Source: Apricaphanius iberus (taxonomy: Eukaryota > Chordata > Actinopteri > Cyprinodontiformes > Aphaniidae). From it: DNA of 64,000 bases. This document shows, piece by piece, positions 47,195 to 61,140 of the stretch (position 1 is its first letter; every line of letters starts with the position of its first letter). Under the pieces are notes generated by a model. It was not told the origin of the DNA, made no database searches, and saw only the letters and a program-made list of their open reading frames with translations. Location of the stretch: the NCBI GenBank assembly GCA_028564705.1, contig JAPXFQ010000065.1, positions 558,001 through 622,000 of the forward strand, in the 5' to 3' direction. The position numbers and the translations under genes are program-made.

Positions 47195-50100
47195 TATCAA
47201 GCTGAAAAAAAAGCAGAAGAAATATTGGCATTAGCTGAAATTTAGAACATGAATTAAAATACACTACAGATTTGTTTAAATATCTACTAAGTGGAGAAAT
47301 ATTTGATGAAGAAAAAGGTCAAAAACCATTAAGGACCTTGTTTCAGAACTAAAAAAATAACACTGAAGAGACCTGTCATATACCAGAGAGCCTTCATCCT
47401 GTCTGTACAAAAATTTACTGCTGTTTCTGCAGGGGTCGAAAGGAGTAGAAGGAACCTGGAGTCGTTTTCTGAAGTTAAAGTAATGTATTTTCAAAGAATA
47501 ACAGTTTGATGTCAAGCTTGGAAGCCTTTAAAATTGGCCCCTTTCCAAAAGTTTGAGGAGGAGAATGCATGAGGGTTATAATTACTGGCTGAGAAAAGCA
47601 AACCAGAACAGGACACTCAGTAACTGTAGAGTGTATGCTCCCACAGCTGTCAATAGTCAACAGCTTGAGTGCAATGTAGATAGAGAGAGGCAGAAAAAAA
47701 GCCCTCACCTGCAATAGTTACAGAGAAGAGATATACAGTGCAATGAACAACTGACTATCAATTTAAATAAAAATGCCCAATGTATTATCTGGTAATGGAC
47801 TGAAAATGAGAATAAAATGTACAGAAGAGGAAAAAGATGTCCTGCAATGGCAACATGTGATACAGAACAGGAAGGACAAGATACAACAGATGCCGTGCTA
47901 CAGCAACGTACAGTAAACAGGCTAATCTGACACATTTATCCTGATGAACAAGATCAAAGCTCTTCCAGATCCAAAATTCAAACAGCTGTAAAAGTAAGAA
48001 CAACAAAGGACTGGCACAAAATAAAACTGGTCAGGCTGTAGTTTAAAAATTAAAAAAAATGCAGGTTATGCTTATTGATTTGTAGTCTATAGATATGGAT
48101 AGATGACAACCTTCGAAAAACGTAGAATTTTAAAATTACAGATAGTTTTTCACAGGATTTCAATTAAAAATGGAATCTCTTAGGTTTGGTCTGTTTTAAA
48201 TCAAGTCCAACCCAGTGATATAAGTATGTCTTTGAAAGAGCCAAAAAAAACTGTTAGTGTGAGCTCATTCTCACACTAACTGAAGCCTGTTGCTTTTGGC
48301 AACAAGAACATCAGTTGAATACATGGAAAATGTCATAAACAATTAAACACCAATGGGCTCCATGTCTTTCCAAACCGAAAAGCCTATGATTCAATAGAAG
48401 TTTGCATCAAAAATACTTGTGTCTTAGAGAAGCTACAAAGATATGCTATAATTGACTCTAATTTTAGCTTGGACGAGGGCAAAATATAAAGGCTTATTTT
48501 GTATCATTAAAAGCAAGCATTAAAGCAGCAGAGGAAGATTCAAAATATGATATATTTTTTATTACAGGTTTTGCTCTCTATGCTTTAAAAAGAAATTACG
48601 CCTAAAAATTGGTCGATGACTGAAAACCTTTCAAATGTATCCAGTGTGAGCACTAGCCAGCCAGTCAGAAACTCAACAGCCAAACCTTTTTTTCAAAGTC
48701 ATGAAGTACACATAGCTAACAAGGTATTTTGTAGTAGTCAGTGAGAAACTTAGAGCGGAGAAGATGACTCCACTACTTATAGAATAAAGATATTTACAAT
48801 GAACTCAAAAGAGAAAAAGATGTAGGAAGCTTCTTAAAAAGGAAATAATTATTTAACAGGGGCCAGAGCAGCTACTCAGCTGTTCTGTTTTATTCTTTCA
48901 GTGAAGGCTTTGTTTTCTTAGAACACCTTGAATTGCATTGTTGCTGAAAATGTACTATATATACACGAATCACTTTTTTCCAATTTTAACGGTAGTTGAA
49001 ATTTAATATTTTCAGTATCTTTTAATCCTAAAACACTGTCTGTTAAACCAGCAGAATATGTTTACATATGAAATAAGCTACATCATTTGATGTTTCTTGG
49101 AGAATCATAATCCTTTTTGCTTTGATGTTCAGTAAAAGCAAGAGCATCAGTAGTACAAGGTCAGAGCCACACACCTCAAGTATAAAGTATTTTATGGCTT
49201 ATATAAAAGCCCACTGAATAACAAAAACTGTGAAGTGGCAGAACAAGCTTTAAGTTCAAATGCCAGAAATACATATTTTCTCAATAAATTTAAAACTTTG
49301 AATTTTACACACAACACAATTATGCTAAAATAAATAGTTTTCAGCCTCATGAATAGAAATTACAACCACTAGAATGTGTGACTCAGAGAGAGAGAGACAG
49401 ACAGAGCAGGTGTCATGCATCTGTATTGGTTTCCAAATCAACCAGAAATGTCAATGTGGGTTTAGAGACACCAGCTGCCTGAGCAGCGACATCGTCCCCT
49501 GCTTATGAATCACAGCAAAAACAGTGGCAAAAGAATGAGTGTATGTGCCTGGGAACAGAGGGTCAATAATTGGCTGGACAGATGCAGCCTTTGCTTCCAC
49601 CTGAACACACTACATCAGCCCTGAAGGCAGCTGTCACACATTCCCGCCACCTGATTAGTGTGTCAGGAAAGGAGTATGCCATAAAGGAGCAGAAGAGGGA
49701 GACGGAAATGATGTAGCTCAATTTGTCTAACCCAGTGTCTGTCTTTCTCCATCTGTCTCTTGCTCTGTGTTGTATTAGCTGTGTAGCTCTGAACCACTCT
49801 GTTTGTTTCACATTTCATGAGATAATTTATTATCCGTAACCTTTCCATTTTGTATTCCTCTTGATCATGCTTGCTTTAGACTTATTTCTTAAAAATGTTG
49901 TGTCTTGCCAACAGCATGCTGTCATCTCGATCCTGTACAATCGAAAAAAATGTAAGTGTTACAACTGGCCTTGCCAAGTATCCAGCTAAATTACAGTGCT
50001 TGCCTTTGGTTCACTCAACCATCAAATGGTAAAATAAAACTCAACAGTTACTAAGGTGAATAAAAGAACTCATAAAAAAAAAAACAATGAGGGGAAGTTT

Positions 50101-52479
50101 AAAAATCTATACTGCAGTATTATTTCCTAAATCTTAACATTTTTATTGTATAATTTATATTTTTTCTCTCCCTCTATTCCTTTTCAAAGTCCTGTGCCTT
50201 CTTAAAATGCATTTTTAAAAACCTTACTAATAATGAAACTTGCTCATTCTGGTTTGTTTTCACTTTGTAAGATTCTCAACAGTGAGATTTGCTGTTATCA
50301 GTGCAGCATGACAGTGCTCATGTTCAGTGAATTTACTGATTGGGAAAAAAATCAGAACCAAATCCTAACCGGTTTGGCACTATTTAGAGTCGACCATCCA
50401 TTTTCACCTAGTTTGAAATTTTACCCTTTTAGACTCTCAATGGACTTGAAACTTTATATTTTTTCATGAAACTGAGATAGATATACACCTGCAGGCAGAA
50501 TTTCAAGCATTATTCAGAAACAAACGGAATTGTTTTACATTTTAATTTACCTGATAAGCTGTAATCTTTATCAAGTGACATCAAGTTAAATTGAAGCCGG
50601 TACCTCGTGACCACTAAATGAGAGAAAACCTTTTCCTCCAACAGTTCTTTCAGTGCTAATGCTAAACTAATCCAAGCTAAAGTACAGATAATGATATTTA
50701 TCCCTTCAATGTGCTTTAAAGCATACAGTCAACTGTCTGAAGTCTTACTAACGAAATAAGCCACTGACTTTAGGTTTTTGCCACCTTGGAACTGATAATA
50801 TGTCATATAGAGAGCAGTTCAGATCTACAGGGACAATGTGTCTCTTCTCCAGTTTATAATAAAATAAAAATTGCTTTTTTGTCTTTATGTAGACCAGCAT
50901 TTGTTGAGCGTTAGAATGGGAACCTTAGTGATATTTCAAAGTTAAATTCTCAGCAGACTTTTTCCGCCGATTATTATAAGTTGTATGTATGCATGATGTT
51001 TGTAATGAGTGTGTAAGAATGATAAACAAATCTCTTATAAAGAAATTTTTGCATGATAATACGAATTGGCAGCTAAATTACAATAAAAAAACTCAACTGT
51101 TTATCAAAACATGCGATTCAATACAAGTTTGTCGGGAAAAACAGCAGTACAAAGGCTACAATAATGAGAACACAGTAAGAGCCCGGAAACAGTGAAATAA
51201 AAGACATCATTACTGAAACTGTTTCCACTCCACTATGCTAAGCATATCATTTCAACAGAATAATGAGGGATTTAACCAGACATTCTCAGGCATGAGGAAT
51301 TTAGCTAAATGTAAACGCATCACAGCGTTACGGGAAGCATCTCAGAGCAAAGAGAATACACAGATCAACAGGGAAACATCCCAGTCAGGTTGTGTGATGT
51401 CCACTTCATTAAAGTAAACAAAACAAATTGTTGCTTCTGTCATGTTCCCTTCTGAATTTAAACCTTAATTAATTCATTAATACTATAAATAAATAAAAGG
51501 TTTTTTTAGTCTTGATCAAGGTTTCTATTTTTACAGAAGGAGCAAGTGGATCTGCTCTGTGTCTTTATGCTGAATTTACTTTTTTTTAAATCCCAAATAA
51601 TAACTAACAAAACTGCCTATCATCATGAATAGAGTGGAGAAAAGCTAAGAAAATAGAAACAATTTGCCAAACTGAAATAGTTATCGGGCTGAAAATGGCA
51701 TTTGCAGTGATAAACTTTTTTTCACCTTTGCCGATGCTATAAAAACAAAGACAATGAGGAAATAATCATTTAAGTCATTCGAGTGTTAATCTGACTTTTT
51801 TTTTTTACCTGAGGACTTTGAGAGCTTTTTGTCTTAAATAGAAATGTTAAAACTGACTAAAAGAGAATCAGATTGATATTGCATGACTCAGTGATACAAA
51901 CAGTGGAAACCATGAAAAAAAAACTAAACTTTTGCTACTAGAATCAGTTTGATGAAAAATCACCTCAGGCACTTTGTGTCTTTTGTGTGATTTGTTTTTC
52001 TAGTTTTTTTTTTTTTATTTATTTATTTTTGTAAGGGGAGAATTAATTGATAACAGCAGGGGTTGTAACAGCAATCATGAAATGATCCCTCTCAGACAGG
52101 ACAAAGCTCAGTCCCACATTTAGATGCAGTCAACAACAAAAAAACACAATATTAATAACAGAAAAAGGACAAGCAGACTAAATGTTTAGATTTGTATCTG
52201 TAACAAATATGTCTTGTTTTAGAAGAAATGCATTGTATATGTATCCCTACATGGATCAATCTATTTCTAACTATCGAAACAGATCATTTTAAAAATCCTC
52301 CCTTTCATCAACATTGGAGCAAACTCTTGAAATTTATGGTGTCAGATTACTTTCTTTAATATGAGGGCACGATTTATAATGAAACAAGCATAAGAACAGG
52401 TTGGGAAAGGGATAAAATGATATTATGGAGAGTAAAAGTGTTATTATGGGCACAAGAATATTCAGGGTGGGCAAAATCA
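47195..52479. other. 5.3-kb stretch with no recognised mobile element
   Basis: The longest part of the window in which I see no transposon, no gene and only short AT-rich or simple runs (for example GAGAGAGAGAGACAGACAGA at 49386). Open frames at 47276-48006 and 50989-51417 lack domains, splice pairs or start context. Confidence 0.55.
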
Positions 52480-53450
52480 ATTAAAGGCAGTGTATACGAT
52501 TTCATTTTAAAACGCTTTTTTTAAAACTGCAAAAAATTCTCTTCATTTACCAGTGGTAACCTATAAATTAGGAGTTCTTAAATTTGACCGAGTCATTTTC
52601 ATTCTTTCTACAGCAAAAAACCCTGGAAAAATCTCATCCATTCAACTTTCACGGTCCGTCCAGGATAAGAGGCTTGTAAGCAAAGCTTCTGTGTTCCAGC
52701 ACCTCCCCCTCTGCGCGTCGCCTTCGTATGCACGCAACGCCCATTCTAGCCTGTAAACAGGAATTGAGCTCACGCTACCTTGTCGCGCCAACAGATAAAT
52801 TGATTGCGCCAGTTGCAATAGTCGACTTGTTTGTTTATTTATTTTTTTTACCTGTGAATGCTTCGTGTTACCCAAGTGAAGCTGGAGGACACGACCATGG
52901 CGGAGACCCAATGAGACCATGCTGGCTGTGCATGCCTGTTATTGAGGCATGGCTTAGGGAGAGAGCATGTAGCAAGGGGTAGGAGTTTTTATTTAGCAAT
53001 AACACCCTCGTGAGGATCTCTCTCAGTTTTTTTCTTGTACACTTAAGCCTCTTTTCCAAGTCAATGCCGGTGTTCTGTTGAACTAGCATAGTTTGTCAGA
53101 ATAGCATACCGTAAGTTGAGTTATCTAACCAATTTTAACCAACCTTCAAGTTTTATGGTCTAACCCTAAGGACACAGAAGGACAACATACATTCCTTTTA
53201 AAGGCCTAAACCTAAAACATGTATCATTTAACTTGATTTTTTTATAGCCACAAATAGTATCAGTTTAAAGAATCTTTGTGGGTGAAAAAAAACCCACCAG
53301 AACAATATTTGGGTTGGTCCAACAAAGAAAGTGAACAGTGTTGGATTTGCTCACAATACACCTTAATGGACTCAGTCTTCTATTAGCCCTTGTGCCAGGT
53401 TGGCAGCCATCTTGCTAGAGGCAGTATGGCCTCAGCAGACTCTCATTGGT
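52480..53450. other. Probable degraded repeat, unassigned
   Basis: 52485-53080 has a composition and order (GTGTATACGATTTCATTTTA, then GTCCGTCCAGGATAAGAG and GCGCGTCGCCTTCGTATGCA) that I associate with a fish MITE family, with more CpGs than the surroundings. No terminal pair or copy within the window was found. Confidence 0.35.
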
Positions 53451-53679
53451 CTTGGGCCAGTGATGTCATGACATAATTGACAAAAACCCTCTGGACACGG
53501 TCGCCATTCGAGTTGAGCGGATACTCGGCTGAAAATAGTATCCGGTACAGATAAAGCACTTTTGCTTTATCGTGTATCATACGAGTAACATCAGTCAATA
53601 TCTGTGCTCGGATTGAATAAAAACTCTCATTGGGTAGCTGACTGTGTCTGCGTTCTCCAAGAGTCACTATACTCCCGAA

Positions 53680-54170
53680 TTTCTCCTAATATCTGATGGT
53701 ATCGCACGTCTCCTTTCATGACGAGAGGGATGGAGAACAAAAACATGTTACATTTGCATTTTGCCAAGGAAGGTGCTATGTACCGTTTCCTCATTCCAGT
53801 CATGAAAAATCATCACCTGTTGGCGAAGTTCGCCGTTTTAAATTCAAAATAAGTCACCTACATGATTCTTGTTTGAGAAAAACAATCAGCTGTAATTATT
53901 GATGCACCGCAGCGAGCCGCAGGTTTTCAGAAAAATCTTCATGCCACTGAAAGAAGCTGCAATTTCAATTACATTTTACATCCTCTCACTTATTAAGGAT
54001 TAAAAAAATTTTCAACTGACCTCACATCTAGTTTATTTTTATTTCGGCTGCGATGGTTACTCTGGCAACGGATCAAGTTTTTTTTCCAGCTTTTTTGTTT
54101 GGCTCAAGAGCACATCTACGTGCTGATCCGGCAGAAAATAAAGTTACACTTTAAAAACAACAGACTTAAT
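53680..54170 (-). repeat. Dispersed repeat, copy 2 (inverted relative to 14.1-14.6 kb)
   Basis: The reverse complement matches 14090-14560 in order, including the AGCCGAAATAAAA and AACATGTTT/CTCCATCCCTCTC blocks. It may extend left to about 53480. No coding sequence. Confidence 0.7.
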
Positions 54171-55397
54171 GCTGCGCTGCAACCAAAGTGAGAAAAAAAA
54201 ATACTTTCTCACTCTCTTCTGACACAGAGACTCCAGTGAGTTTTTATAATGATTAATAAGTGACTATTGCTAAATGTTAAGTGTATTCAGGAGGTTATTA
54301 AAGAGGGCTAAAAGGGCCCAGGGTGGGTCTGGGATTGTAACATAAAATTTTATTTACTTTATAAAATAAATAAAGGTAGTTATGGTATAATATTAAATTA
54401 CAAATCAAACAGCTACACACACATATTTGGCAAAATAAAATAAAAAATTAAAAAGCACACAAAAAAATCACAAAGATTAAAAAAAATAAAGTAAAAAAAA
54501 TAAAGTTATGTTGCAATGAAAACTCTTGTTCATTACAATTTACTTCATAATTGCAACCACAAGTGTTGTATTCATTATTGCAAAACTTGTTCAGTATATT
54601 ATTTGTTTGTTATCAAAACATTTGATCTGAAGATCAATGCTAATGTTATGTGAGAGGGGAATTTTTTTATCTTATCAATGGTCAATGGCTAATCTCCACA
54701 ATCGTGGTTTGGTGTGCGGTCACTGGAAATGCGGTAGCCATTGCCTTTCTAAGAAAGACACTCCCCCACACACACACACACACTCACATGCCCACTATCC
54801 ACACACGTGAGTCAGGTTTTCCTGTGACGTCAGTTTGGTTTGGTATTGGCTTCAGCATATCATCCATCCTCTCCCTGATAGAACAGATCCATCCATTTAG
54901 AATAGCAGAATAGTTACATTTAGACTAGATAGAATGTATTCATAAAGGCTTTTGATATAAAGGTTCAACAATCCGTAATAAATTCCTTAAAGTTCAGATA
55001 AAAATCTGTGTGTTTCTTTTGGTGTGCTGTGTCATAAATACAAGTACAAAAGCACTCATCCCTCATATAAAGACTGATAGTGTGTTATAGTAAATAGCGT
55101 TTATACATAGATTAAGAAGCTGGTCCTAAGTTTTGTTCATTTTGTCACTGATAATTCGAGCTTCATTTATTATTATCCCAGTATTAGGTTATTGGTATAA
55201 TTATTACAATGTATTGTAAACCAGACAATTTATGTATCCTCTGTGTCCCAACAACAGCACACCAAGAGAAGGCTCAGTAATCTAATTAACAACTGAACAT
55301 ACTGGATCTCTATGTATTGTTTTTACCCTGATCTTATTTAATAAACCAGTTGAAAAATACAGTGTTTCAAAAAAGGACATTTTCCAGTGCTTAGGCC
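54171..55397. other. A-rich intronic sequence with a small CA repeat
   Basis: 54340-54510 is rich in AAATAAA and AAAATAAA runs. A short (CA)n run lies at 54764-54783. Nothing else recognised. Confidence 0.5.
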
Positions 55398-55769
55398 TAG
55401 GGATGCAACAATCCGATATTAATTTCTGCATCAGTACAGATACAGAAGAAAATCTAGATAAGTTATCGGTGAGAATGAGCCCAATCCATGGAGCCGATCT
55501 ATTCATCTCATATCTATGCTGTGCGCTGCGAGAACTGACATGTCCAAAGGAAAATAGTGCACAACAGATTTTTTTTCCTTTGTCCATTTTTCATAATAGC
55601 CCATCATGTAGCTTAATACAACAGTCATTACTTAGTCCAAAGTAATGATAAACGCACACCCAGGCAGCTCCATCATTTACGCTGCAACAGATATCACTCA
55701 CAGCAAGGAGCGTTGGAGGAAATGGACCCGAAAAAATGTTTCACTAGTTCAGATAAATGTTGCATCCCG
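55398..55769. mobile_element. hAT-like MITE or fragment
   Basis: TAGGGATGCAACAATCCGAT at the left and TGTTGCATCCC at the right are inverted ends of the TAGGGATGCAAC type, common in fish hAT elements. No 8-bp duplication could be matched and no transposase is present. Confidence 0.55.
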
Positions 55770-56714
55770 TTTTGAATTGATCCTCGTCGCACAAAAACAC
55801 AAAATGTAGCAATAGTGAACATTATCAAATACAGGAAACACTGCTCTCAGTTGTCTTCAGCAGGACCACCTTTCCCCTACTCCCCACCCCCCTTGGCTTG
55901 GCTGTTGGCAGTTAAGGAGAGAAATGGGAAACTTACCAAGGTCACTCCTCCAGCTTTTAAAATGTGACCCGCCGCAAGAACCAGGGACACAAGTCTTAAG
56001 CTCAGCTTTTCGGGAAAATTGGAAAATGTTTTTTTTTTTTCACAATTTGTGATTTGCGTTTTTTTTGCAGAATCTGTTCTTTGAAGTCGCAAAGAAGCCT
56101 CTCCATGTTTGAGATAGTAGTATTGGAATATGTAGAAGCAAATATTTTAAGGTTGAAATCGGCTTGTTTTTGTGAGTTTCTCTGCTTTCAGTAAGGCGAG
56201 TGTCAGTCTGTGTGTATTTACATACTGGATAGACAGGCTTTTTCTTCTTTTGTTATTGTCCTAGCCCTCCAAGAAGTCCACATAGCTACTTATTCAAACT
56301 CTAGTCTGGCTCTAACTGATATCAAAATACAAAGAAGATGGACGCTGTAAAGCTTGTGCTAAATGAGGAGAAAGGAGAAATCTCTGCATGGGAGACAGAA
56401 GCTTTCTCCAGACGTAATGTACAACACACACCTGGAGCTTCTGAATTCTAGCTTCTAATGTGAACATCTGTTATTAATCCGAATAAGGGTTCAGTCTCTT
56501 GAACTGACTGGTGTTAATGATTGACCAAGTCAAAAAATCTTGTTTTCAGCTCAAAAGTATTTTTGATCTCGTTTTGAGACTTGAGCAGGTGTGAGAATAT
56601 TAATCGTATTTTGAGTATATATGTCTTACTTTGAGAAATCTTACCAAGTGCAATTTGTCTTATTTCTTTAGCAGATTACTTCACTTAATGTAAAAAGCTT
56701 TAAATAAAAAAACT
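55770..56714. other. Intronic sequence with no recognised feature
   Basis: Contains a C-rich run at 55870-55895 and T-runs near 56030. No gene evidence. Confidence 0.5.
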
Positions 56715-57215
56715 GAGTATTTTAAAGGTCTCATTCACTGGTGTTTTTATGAGTTAATCAGTGTTCTCTGGTAAGAAAAAAATGGTGACTGAGTCTCTTT
56801 CTGTCAAAAAAAAAGTATTCCCATTCTATTTCACTTTATGCCAGTTTAGGGGGCTTGCTCAGTAAGAATAATGACCGCCATGGTTCTGTCCTCTGATTGG
56901 TTAACAGCAACACTACCTTTACGCTGTTTCTGTTTACTAAAATCATTAACATGAGACAAGACATAGACAGAGTTTACCACCCAGTATAGGCAGCATTACC
57001 AAAACAGACCAGACTCCAGTGTGCAACTGGCTGCAGGAGAATGCTGCTACAGTCTTCGGTAAGCCACACGCCATCAGTCATATAGGTATGCGGCACCACG
57101 CTCTTCCCTCTTTGCCACTCAAGTTACTCCTTGATAATTTATTCTCCTTCGTGTAGCAGTATGCTTAAATCCAGCGAGTTGTCCCATCTCATTTGTGCTA
57201 ATAGTCTGTTCGGTG
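56715..57215 (+). repeat. Dispersed repeat, copy 2 (direct copy of 27.7-28.3 kb)
   Basis: Same order of blocks as 27745-28290, with small deletions (about 25 bp missing after GCCAGTTTAG). Orientation is the same. Confidence 0.75.
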
Positions 57216-58338
57216 CTGTGCCAATATTATAATTTTTTGTTTGAAGCATAGTTTATGTTTGAGTATAGTTTTTTTTTAAACATCTCTGGGTGGATGTGGT
57301 CACAGATATTAGCTTGTTTGCCGAGGTAGTACTTTTCATTGTCATGGCGCATTTTAACACAATACTTGAAAAGTAAAACACTGGGTGAAGAGTAAAACAC
57401 TACTAACAACCTGGGAGCTGGTGTTCCACGTTTGTGATGGTACAGATCCTCCTTTTAAGTTCAACCTTGAGGCAAAACCTGCACTGTAAGGTCAGTAGCT
57501 TCTAGCAGCTGCGAGACTCTCGGCTTTTACCTTGCCAAAAACAACATTCCTGTGGGCGGTCCAAAGCTAGGTAGGCGAGGCTATGAAGGCTAAGATAGCA
57601 ATATGACGTGTGCTGAGAGCTAAACCATCCAGAATCCGCATTTAGCTGCCGCCACCAAGCCCATAAGAGGTGAATGCCGAACTGGAGAGCTCTAGAAAGG
57701 TACTGTTAAAAAAGTGGGACTGCTTGCAAACACTCTTGGGAAACATCCTTTCCCTCATCGACGCACAGCAACTCTGAGCACTTTAAACGTTCATAAGGTC
57801 TGTTTGAACAGAGGTAAACTAGTTAGGATAACTAATTTTAAAGGTTTTTCCTTTTTGTTTTGTTAACTTTTTAAGTTTCATGTGCTATCTTTGGGTAAAC
57901 CAGGCCTCGGCCTTAAGTCTTAATCAGTGTTTTCAAAAGACTTTTCCTGACAAACAGTTGTTTAAATCCTGTAATTTCAGGTACTCAATCACACAGGAGT
58001 TTTTCCTTTTTAGTTTAATGTTTAATAAATGTATTTGAGCCACTCTAAACGTCCCACCTGTGTCACCAAGAGCTAAAGCTAACGAAGCCAAGGTGTTGGT
58101 TTAGGCCGGCGTTTCATAAACAAAGATCATTTAATGGTTCAAACAGAACTTTTAGCCGTGTTTGAACTCGCCTTATTTATATCAATTACTGGAATCAAAT
58201 TGTTCACTTCGGTGACCAATTCATGAGTAGAAGTAATTTCCCAAATATCAATTACTTCTTATCCAGATAATTTTTAAACAAACATTTCTTGATCCAAAGA
58301 ATGTAAATTCTCCTGATGTTGTCTTCTCAGTTTATACA
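57216..58338. other. Possible continuation of a repeat, unassigned
   Basis: 57530-57700 (GGGCGGTCCAAAGCTAGGTA, then TTAGCTGCCGCCACCAAGCC) is GC-richer and resembles a recurrent fish repeat I cannot name. No partner in this window. Confidence 0.35.
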
Positions 58339-58346
58339 TACGCCAC

Positions 58347-59050
58347 CAGTGTTGGGAGTAATGCATTACAAAAGTAATGAGTTACAGGAATATATTACTT
58401 TTTTTCAGTAACTGAGTAGTGTAATGCATTACTTACAAAATATACAGCAATATATTACTAGTTACAATTTCAGTAACTCAAGTTACAAATGCAATTTAAA
58501 TCGTTTCTCTGGCCATCTAATGCAACAGACCAAATCAAGTTGGATACCATAGAACAAGATCCACTTCCTGTTGCTCAAAACTAAAACATCAGAAAATCAG
58601 GACAGCTGAGGAAAAGATTGACTGTACATTTAAAAAGCGGCATTATTCACACTGTTTTCCTAACCATCTGTTGTAAGACTTCAGACATCGGAGTCTCATC
58701 TTTGTCAACCATCTTTGTGATGAACACTTTCAGCACCTTCTTTTGATTAGATTTAACAAACATTACCATGAAATTGAAGGCATACAACGGAACTTGAGAC
58801 TTGATTTTAATAAAATATGCCTAAAATTACAGTATTTGTTGTGTGACCCTTGTGTAAAATGTAAATGGATAAGTTATGGTGCTTAGAAGTCGTTTTAGAT
58901 ATTTAAAATATTTAGCCAAAGTAACTTGAAGTAGTGTACCTCAGTTACATTTTTAAGGCAGTAATATGTAATTCAAACATGTTACATTTTTGACATTGTA
59001 AATAGTAATGTGAAATATATTACAATTTCTTTGTAACTTGCCCAACACTG
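58347..59050. mobile_element. hAT-type MITE with perfect 8-bp target duplication
   Basis: The ends are CAGTGTTGGG and CCCAACACTG, exact 10-bp inverted repeats. The next bases on both sides hold AGTAATGCATTAC and GTTAC-rich text typical of this fish hAT group. TACGCCAC flanks it at 58339-58346 and 59051-59058. It is 704 bp with no transposase. Confidence 0.94.
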
Positions 59051-59058
59051 TACGCCAC

Positions 59059-59550
59059 TGGTGCTGAATAAGTTTTTTATTCCAGCATCTGCAGGTCAAG
59101 TTTTCAGTTCTTATAACATCCAATTTCATCTAACTCTGTGACACCAGAATCAATGGTTTCTCATCTTATTACATATACATCTTTTTGTGTTCTTTTATTT
59201 TAACTATTCATTTTTTATTCAGTGTTATTTTTCTAGCTTGGTGATTAAAATGTTTTTCTTATTTTTCCTGTAAATAAATCTTGTATTTTTGGAAAGTAAC
59301 TGTTGTCGTTCTTGATTTAGCACACACATATGGCAAAGTGTATGGTCAATAGATGGCGAATAATTCCTTCCTTCAGATTATGAGATTGATATAGACATTT
59401 TGTTATTAAAATAGTTCCTGATAAAGATAGTGTCCCAAATAATAATAATTTTCCATAAATTATTAATCTTATTAACTGTAATAGCAATCCCTTAACTATT
59501 AATAGACAGATAGCTAAATTTATGGTAATATCCCCAACACATACACACAC

Positions 59551-59584
<34 letters not shown>

Positions 59585-60829
59585 ATGTGTGTGTAAAGTA
59601 AGTAAAGTAAGATGTATGAAATAAATTCTAATCTGCATGGAATATCAGCTACAGAGTTTCACAGAAAGTAGGTAAGGATGGTAAGAAATGTCGCTGATTT
59701 GTTGCGAGCCGCTTTTTGGAAAAAATGTCATTAAGGCGGTCTGAAAAGGCTAGCTACAAGGCTTGACTTGATGAATATGATTGGACTACATTGGATCATT
59801 CTGTGGGGCTGGTATTCTGCTACTGTTCTCTCTCTCACCCCATCCACCCTCCAGTATAAAGTTATTACAGTGGTTGCTGCTATTGTAGTTTTCTTTTTGG
59901 TGGCTAAATTGTGCAATGGAGTATAGGTTTTATTTTTTTAAAATTTAGTTCTAGTGAGATTATATTTTACCATTTTGAAGAACATTACTGTATTTAATCT
60001 ATTTAATCTGTGTTTAATCTCTGCAGCTGTATATGTCAGATGTATTGAATTAATTCTCACTGTTGATGACTTTCTCTGTAATCATGTCCTTCAGAAAGTA
60101 TTATGTAACACAACAGCACAATCTCTTCAGAACCTGATGTGATTCATCTCCTACACCAAAGTATTAACAGTGATTCAGCTCTTGAGTTGTTCCTGCCTTT
60201 CACCACTCTTTACTATATGTCCTTCTTTGTAGTAGCTTGTGACCTCAGCCCACTGCAACTGCGGTAGAGTTAAGAAATAGGATCAATTATGTAGCACTGT
60301 TGTAGGCACATATCTTTGAGAAGAGGCAGGTTTAAAATAAATGCACCCACATTTCTCTTTTGCCTTTTATCATTTTTATTGCAACCGATAAAACATAAAA
60401 TACATATAAGCCAATATTAACTCAGAGATTTCAAACAATTTGCCCTATCAAGGAAACATTTATATGTATGTTGCCTTTTTTAAAGCCATATAGTTGTTGT
60501 TTTTTGTCCAAAGAAATCCATGAATGCTATGTTGTATACTTAATTTGTATTCCACACAGTTTTTGGTAACAACAAAATATTCATATATATAGCCTTCAAA
60601 CGCACTGTTAAAAATTGCAAAATTAAAGAAAAATAAGGACAACATTGGATAGTTTGATATGGTTTTATATTTAAACTGTTGTGCATTTAGATTAAAATGA
60701 ATTTACTACTAATTTATAAAACCTAATGCAAACCACTTGTCTTTAGAAGTAATATCATTAATAGAGTGTGTGTAGGTCTACCTTAGTGTAAATACATAGG
60801 TTATGATAAGGCTTTAAAGATTTGTTACA
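59059..60829. other. Intronic sequence with a microsatellite
   Basis: No genes or transposons recognised outside the simple repeat at 59537-59594. Confidence 0.5.
59537..59594. repeat. Compound (CA)n-(TA)n-(TG)n microsatellite
   Basis: ACACACAT followed by ATATATAT and GTGTGTGT runs. The two halves are complementary and could fold back. Confidence 0.95.
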
Positions 60830-61140
60830 GAGAACAATGATTAAACTGTACTCCACATTCTCACCAACATACAACGGTAGCAAGAAGACAGTCACTATTG
60901 AACACAAAAGCCATTAAAAACTGCCTGCAGTTTACTACAAACTATTTACAGTACACATAGCATACACAAAGTGGAAGTTTCTTTGGTCAGATGAGACCTA
61001 ATTAGGATATTTTGTCCCACTTGTAAAATGTTATATATGGCAGAAAGCTAATACACTACATAACCATGAACACATCATCGTTAATATGAAGCAGTGAGGC
61101 GGCAGCATCAAGCTGTGGGAAAGCTTTTGTTCTGATGAGG

